From MHLP01 sp043736515 (GTDB lineage: Bacteria; Patescibacteriota; Minisyncoccia; Phycocordibacterales; UBA6899), in NCBI GenBank assembly GCA_043736515.1, contig JAYTCK010000040.1:1-21989 (forward strand): DNA of 21,989 bases, in the 5' to 3' direction. Made by a program: the position numbers and the translations under genes. Positions 19,027 through 21,989 of the stretch are shown here, piece after piece. Under the pieces are notes generated by a model. The model searched no databases, was not told where the DNA came from, and worked only from the letters and a program-made list of their open reading frames with translations. Each line of letters starts with the position of its first letter. The stretch's first letter is position 1.

Positions 19027-21939
19027 ATGGACTTACGAAAAACCACCACAACCGAATCTCCTATAGCTGGACTGCATCCTGTCTTTTCTCGTCGATTGTA
19101 CAATAATTGGAGCGACCTTGAAGAGGAGATACGTCAAATACAAGAAACTACTGAGAAGGGGGATGTTTTTGAACAATTCTGCTTCCTCTTTTTGTTGTAT
19201 CACAAAGATATTTATCGCATTAGTAAAGTTTGGTCTGACAAGATTCCTGGGCACGAAATACCAAATGAAATACGAGATAAATATAAGCTTGAAAAAAATG
19301 ATTTTGGTGTTGACGGGATGAGCCTATTAACAACGGGTGGTGTAGAAGCATGGCAAGCAAAGTTTCGCTCGGATCAATCGTCACCCACCGCCACGGAGCT
19401 AGCAACATTTTGGTCTGAAGCTGAGTACTGTGATTCAAAGCGTACCTTAGCAAACAGTACCCGGTTACCTATTGTGGCTGGTAAAAAAATAAATCATGAT
19501 CACACGCTCTTGGACAGACTTCTTGAACTCGATCTTGATTTTTTCCAGACTATTTTTAATACAGCAACTACAAGCAAGTCAATTCAAGCAATAAGGCCAC
19601 CCAGGTTCACACCCCGGCCCCATCAAGAGTTTATGCTGCGGGACATCGTTGACGGACTTCAGGCGCACGATCGAGGTAAATTGATTGCCGCGTGTGGAAC
19701 AGGAAAAACACTCGTTGCTTTGTGGGTTTCAGAGGCAAAAGTGCTTAATGCATCAAAGGTGTTGGTTTTCGCACCAAGCATATCTTTGGTAGGTCAAACC
19801 GTAAGGGAATGGATTCAGCACAGAAATCGCGATTTTGAATATCTCTGTGTTTGCAGTGATTCTTCTATAGTTTCAGATATTGAAGATTATGGAGAGCAGT
19901 CCGATATTTCCGTGGATGATCTTGATTTTTCTGTTACTACAACACCAAGTGAAGTTGCACAATGGCTAAAGTCTACGTCGAGCAAGTCCCAATATATTTT
20001 TTCTACATACCATTCGATACCAGTAATCGAAGAGGCAATAAAATTGCTTGGCGACTTCAGATTTGACCTCGCCGTCTTTGATGAAGCACATCGTACTGTA
20101 GGTCGCGAGGATCAATTTTTTGCGCGAGGGCTACGAGATGAGAATGTTCCTGCGACGAAGCGGCTTTTTATGACTGCCACCGAGAGATTAGTGAATCCTG
20201 CAGTAAAAACCTATGCAAAGAAATCAGGCGTCGAAGTTTTTTCGATGGACGATGAATCAAAATACGGTCCCACTTTTCATGATTTCAATTTTGGTAAGGC
20301 AATAGAGGCAGGTGTTATTGCAGATTACGAAATAGTCCTTGCTGTTATCAATGGAGCAGTCGAACTTGAGCTAATTAAGAATAATGCGTACGTCTTTCTT
20401 GATGATGCCCAGAAAGAAAAAGTGACTCTATCTGCTGATCTGCTTTTTAAGGCTGGCTTTCTTGTTAAGGCGCTCCTGACAGATGAGGTGAAAAAAGCAA
20501 TAACTTTTCATGCGTCAAGAAAAAATGCTATTATTTTTGATCGTGCGTTAAATCTTCTTTCTGCAAATAAAAGCTTTAGCGAAAACGCCCCCTTCTTTAC
20601 CTATGTACTTGGAGATCAAAATACGGCAGAGCGAATGATAAGAATATCCAATTTTAAAAATGCAGATAGAGGCGTGCTTGGGAATGTGCACGTACTTGCT
20701 GAGGGTGTGGACATTCCAATCGTAGACTCTGTTTACTTTGTTGATCCTAAAAAATCTCTTATTGATATCGTGCAAGGCATAGGTCGCGCTCTACGTAAGT
20801 CACCGGGAGTAGAAAAAGTCGCTAGGGTTATTGTGCCAATTATTATTCCAGATAATATCGAAAGTTTAGAAGATGTAGCTTGGGACGATACTTTATCAAC
20901 ATTTCACTCCGTCATTCAATCGATGCGCGATCAGGATAATACTCTACATGAGGAGATTGATCGATACAACGAATTTGCAATTTCAAGCCAGAAAAAAGGA
21001 ATTCGCATCAATGGTGAGGGCAAAAATAAAAGAGTGAGGGTGATAACTAACGGCATAAAGCTACATCAGGGCATCAGTCTTGATGATTTTCTAGATAAAA
21101 TTACAATTCGCGTTGCGACGGCAAACGCAAACCCAACTGGATCAAAAATGGGATTTTCTCACTTGGGAAAGGGTGAAAGAAAGAGTAATTATAAGCCTGT
21201 TTTTGGAATCTTGGGTGACTATAATCCCGACACTTACAGGGATTCACTAGTGCGACCGACACTGGAAAGGTTTGTTGACGGAAGCAGAAGTAAAAATAGA
21301 GTGGAGCTTACTGCTAATCACAATAATGTTTCTCACGCATTCCGGCTAGGAGTGATAAAAAGAGAGGGAAAAGATAATTTCATATTAACCGAAATTGGAA
21401 ATTCTCTACTGAGAGGTCAAATTTCATTTGAAGATGTTTTTCGAAATCAGATGATGTTGTTCAGCCAAGGGGAAATATTTTCTTACCGCATACTTTTTGA
21501 GATACTACTTGAACTCAAGAGCTTGAACCATTTTGAGTTTCTTTTTGGTCCGTACGTTATGCAAGGGGGTGAAAATATTCAAGCTGAGGTAAGCGCTGCG
21601 GTGGATCGAATTAAACATATTCGCGCAAATTATCCCTCCTTAGAGCTCACCAATTTAAATAATAGGGAATTACTCACCAAGCAACTCAATGGAATAAGCC
21701 CAGTTGAAATAGACCATAATGATATTTGGGGTGACAGAACGACACTGAAAAATAAATTTAGATTTCTCGCTAACCACATCGCGCTTTTTAATGTATTTGA
21801 GCCAAGAAAAGAGGGGTACAAGGAGCCAATGCAAATAAAAACGTCGGCAGAAAATGAAATGTCAAAAATTTTACAGATAAGTGACCCCCTGACAATGAGG
21901 GGATCTGACTATGGAGACTGGTTCTGGCTTTCCAAATAA
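19027..21939 (+). CDS. Mrr-type nuclease fused to an SF2 helicase, restriction/defence-like
   Basis: A 970-residue protein. Residues 40-130 hold a PD-(D/E)xK nuclease of the Mrr type: E49 in VFEQF, D96 in DFGVDG and the E-A-W-Q110-A-K112 motif. An SF2 helicase core follows: Q-motif TPRPHQ (195-200), Walker A AACGTGKT (221-228), FDEAHRT (D352-H355), MTATE, and QGIGRALRK at 583-591. The C-terminal 300 residues include a possible winged-helix stretch and have no methyltransferase motif. Layout resembles the nuclease-helicase part of type ISP restriction enzymes or stand-alone defence helicases. ATG 19027 has no clear ribosome binding site. It is divergent from the recombinase. DNA translocation with cutting is inferred; the trigger and self-protection are unknown. 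Confidence 0.82.
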   Translation: MDLRKTTTTESPIAGLHPVFSRRLYNNWSDLEEEIRQIQETTEKGDVFEQFCFLFLLYHKDIYRISKVWSDKIPGHEIPNEIRDKYKLEKNDFGVDGMSLLTTGGVEAWQAKFRSDQSSPTATELATFWSEAEYCDSKRTLANSTRLPIVAGKKINHDHTLLDRLLELDLDFFQTIFNTATTSKSIQAIRPPRFTPRPHQEFMLRDIVDGLQAHDRGKLIAACGTGKTLVALWVSEAKVLNASKVLVFAPSISLVGQTVREWIQHRNRDFEYLCVCSDSSIVSDIEDYGEQSDISVDDLDFSVTTTPSEVAQWLKSTSSKSQYIFSTYHSIPVIEEAIKLLGDFRFDLAVFDEAHRTVGREDQFFARGLRDENVPATKRLFMTATERLVNPAVKTYAKKSGVEVFSMDDESKYGPTFHDFNFGKAIEAGVIADYEIVLAVINGAVELELIKNNAYVFLDDAQKEKVTLSADLLFKAGFLVKALLTDEVKKAITFHASRKNAIIFDRALNLLSANKSFSENAPFFTYVLGDQNTAERMIRISNFKNADRGVLGNVHVLAEGVDIPIVDSVYFVDPKKSLIDIVQGIGRALRKSPGVEKVARVIVPIIIPDNIESLEDVAWDDTLSTFHSVIQSMRDQDNTLHEEIDRYNEFAISSQKKGIRINGEGKNKRVRVITNGIKLHQGISLDDFLDKITIRVATANANPTGSKMGFSHLGKGERKSNYKPVFGILGDYNPDTYRDSLVRPTLERFVDGSRSKNRVELTANHNNVSHAFRLGVIKREGKDNFILTEIGNSLLRGQISFEDVFRNQMMLFSQGEIFSYRILFEILLELKSLNHFEFLFGPYVMQGGENIQAEVSAAVDRIKHIRANYPSLELTNLNNRELLTKQLNGISPVEIDHNDIWGDRTTLKNKFRFLANHIALFNVFEPRKEGYKEPMQIKTSAENEMSKILQISDPLTMRGSDYGDWFWLSK

Positions 21940-21989
21940 GCCTTAAGAATCCGCGCCTAAAGCTGTTGGTTGCTGATTACCAATAGAGG
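21940..21989. other. End of window, no feature seen
   Basis: Fifty bases after the helicase stop, with no terminator or gene start that I can support. Confidence 0.3.

Overview
The window looks like a piece of a streamlined Patescibacteria/CPR genome, most likely from the Parcubacteria side. The reasons are compact genes, tRNAs with no encoded CCA, several genes that sit 6 to 10 bases after a -10 box with no ribosome binding site (leaderless style), and a mixture of minimal core genes with accessory cassettes. UGA is used as an ordinary stop in many genes, so this is not a code-25 (UGA = Gly) lineage. The assignment is inferred from these traits, not from a marker search.

Left part (1-3860): the tail of undecaprenyl diphosphate synthase, an RluA-type pseudouridine synthase, a RAYT/IS200-like HUH transposase bracketed by two near-identical palindromes, ribosomal protein L19 with a terminator, a free-standing LAGLIDADG endonuclease with a leaderless promoter, and two tRNA-Leu genes (GAG on +, CAG on -) surrounded by tRNA-Leu fragments and a foldable element.

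Middle (3861-8934): a prkA-yeaH-ycgB (PrkA kinase, VWA-like protein, SpoVR) stress operon. It has strong Shine-Dalgarno sites and looks richer in G+C than its surroundings. A terminator separates prkA from the other two genes. A recurring three-way-junction element lies on each side of the operon.

Then (8935-11310): a short cation diffusion facilitator, a PduO-type cobalamin adenosyltransferase, a small membrane-anchored protein and tRNA-His. Next (11388-14056): a three-gene cassette of ATP-grasp enzyme, histidine phosphatase and Nudix hydrolase. A diverged copy of the tRNA-His 3' end plus its downstream flank (29 of 37 bases identical) lies on the far side of the cassette, in an array of short repeats, as expected for integration into a tRNA gene.

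Right part (14087-21989) is a defence-island-like segment. An XRE repressor and an ImmA/IrrE metallopeptidase are divergent from a compact ubiquitin-like conjugation operon: a single-domain Ubl, an E2-like protein with no cysteine, a JAB-E1 fusion and a small membrane protein. A serine recombinase broken by one in-frame amber codon follows, then a 970-residue Mrr-type nuclease-SF2 helicase. The Ubl operon under what looks like an XRE/ImmA switch is the most interesting system here: the protease could destroy the repressor on some signal and release a ubiquitin-like modification pathway. That wiring is inferred from gene order and operator-like repeats, not shown.
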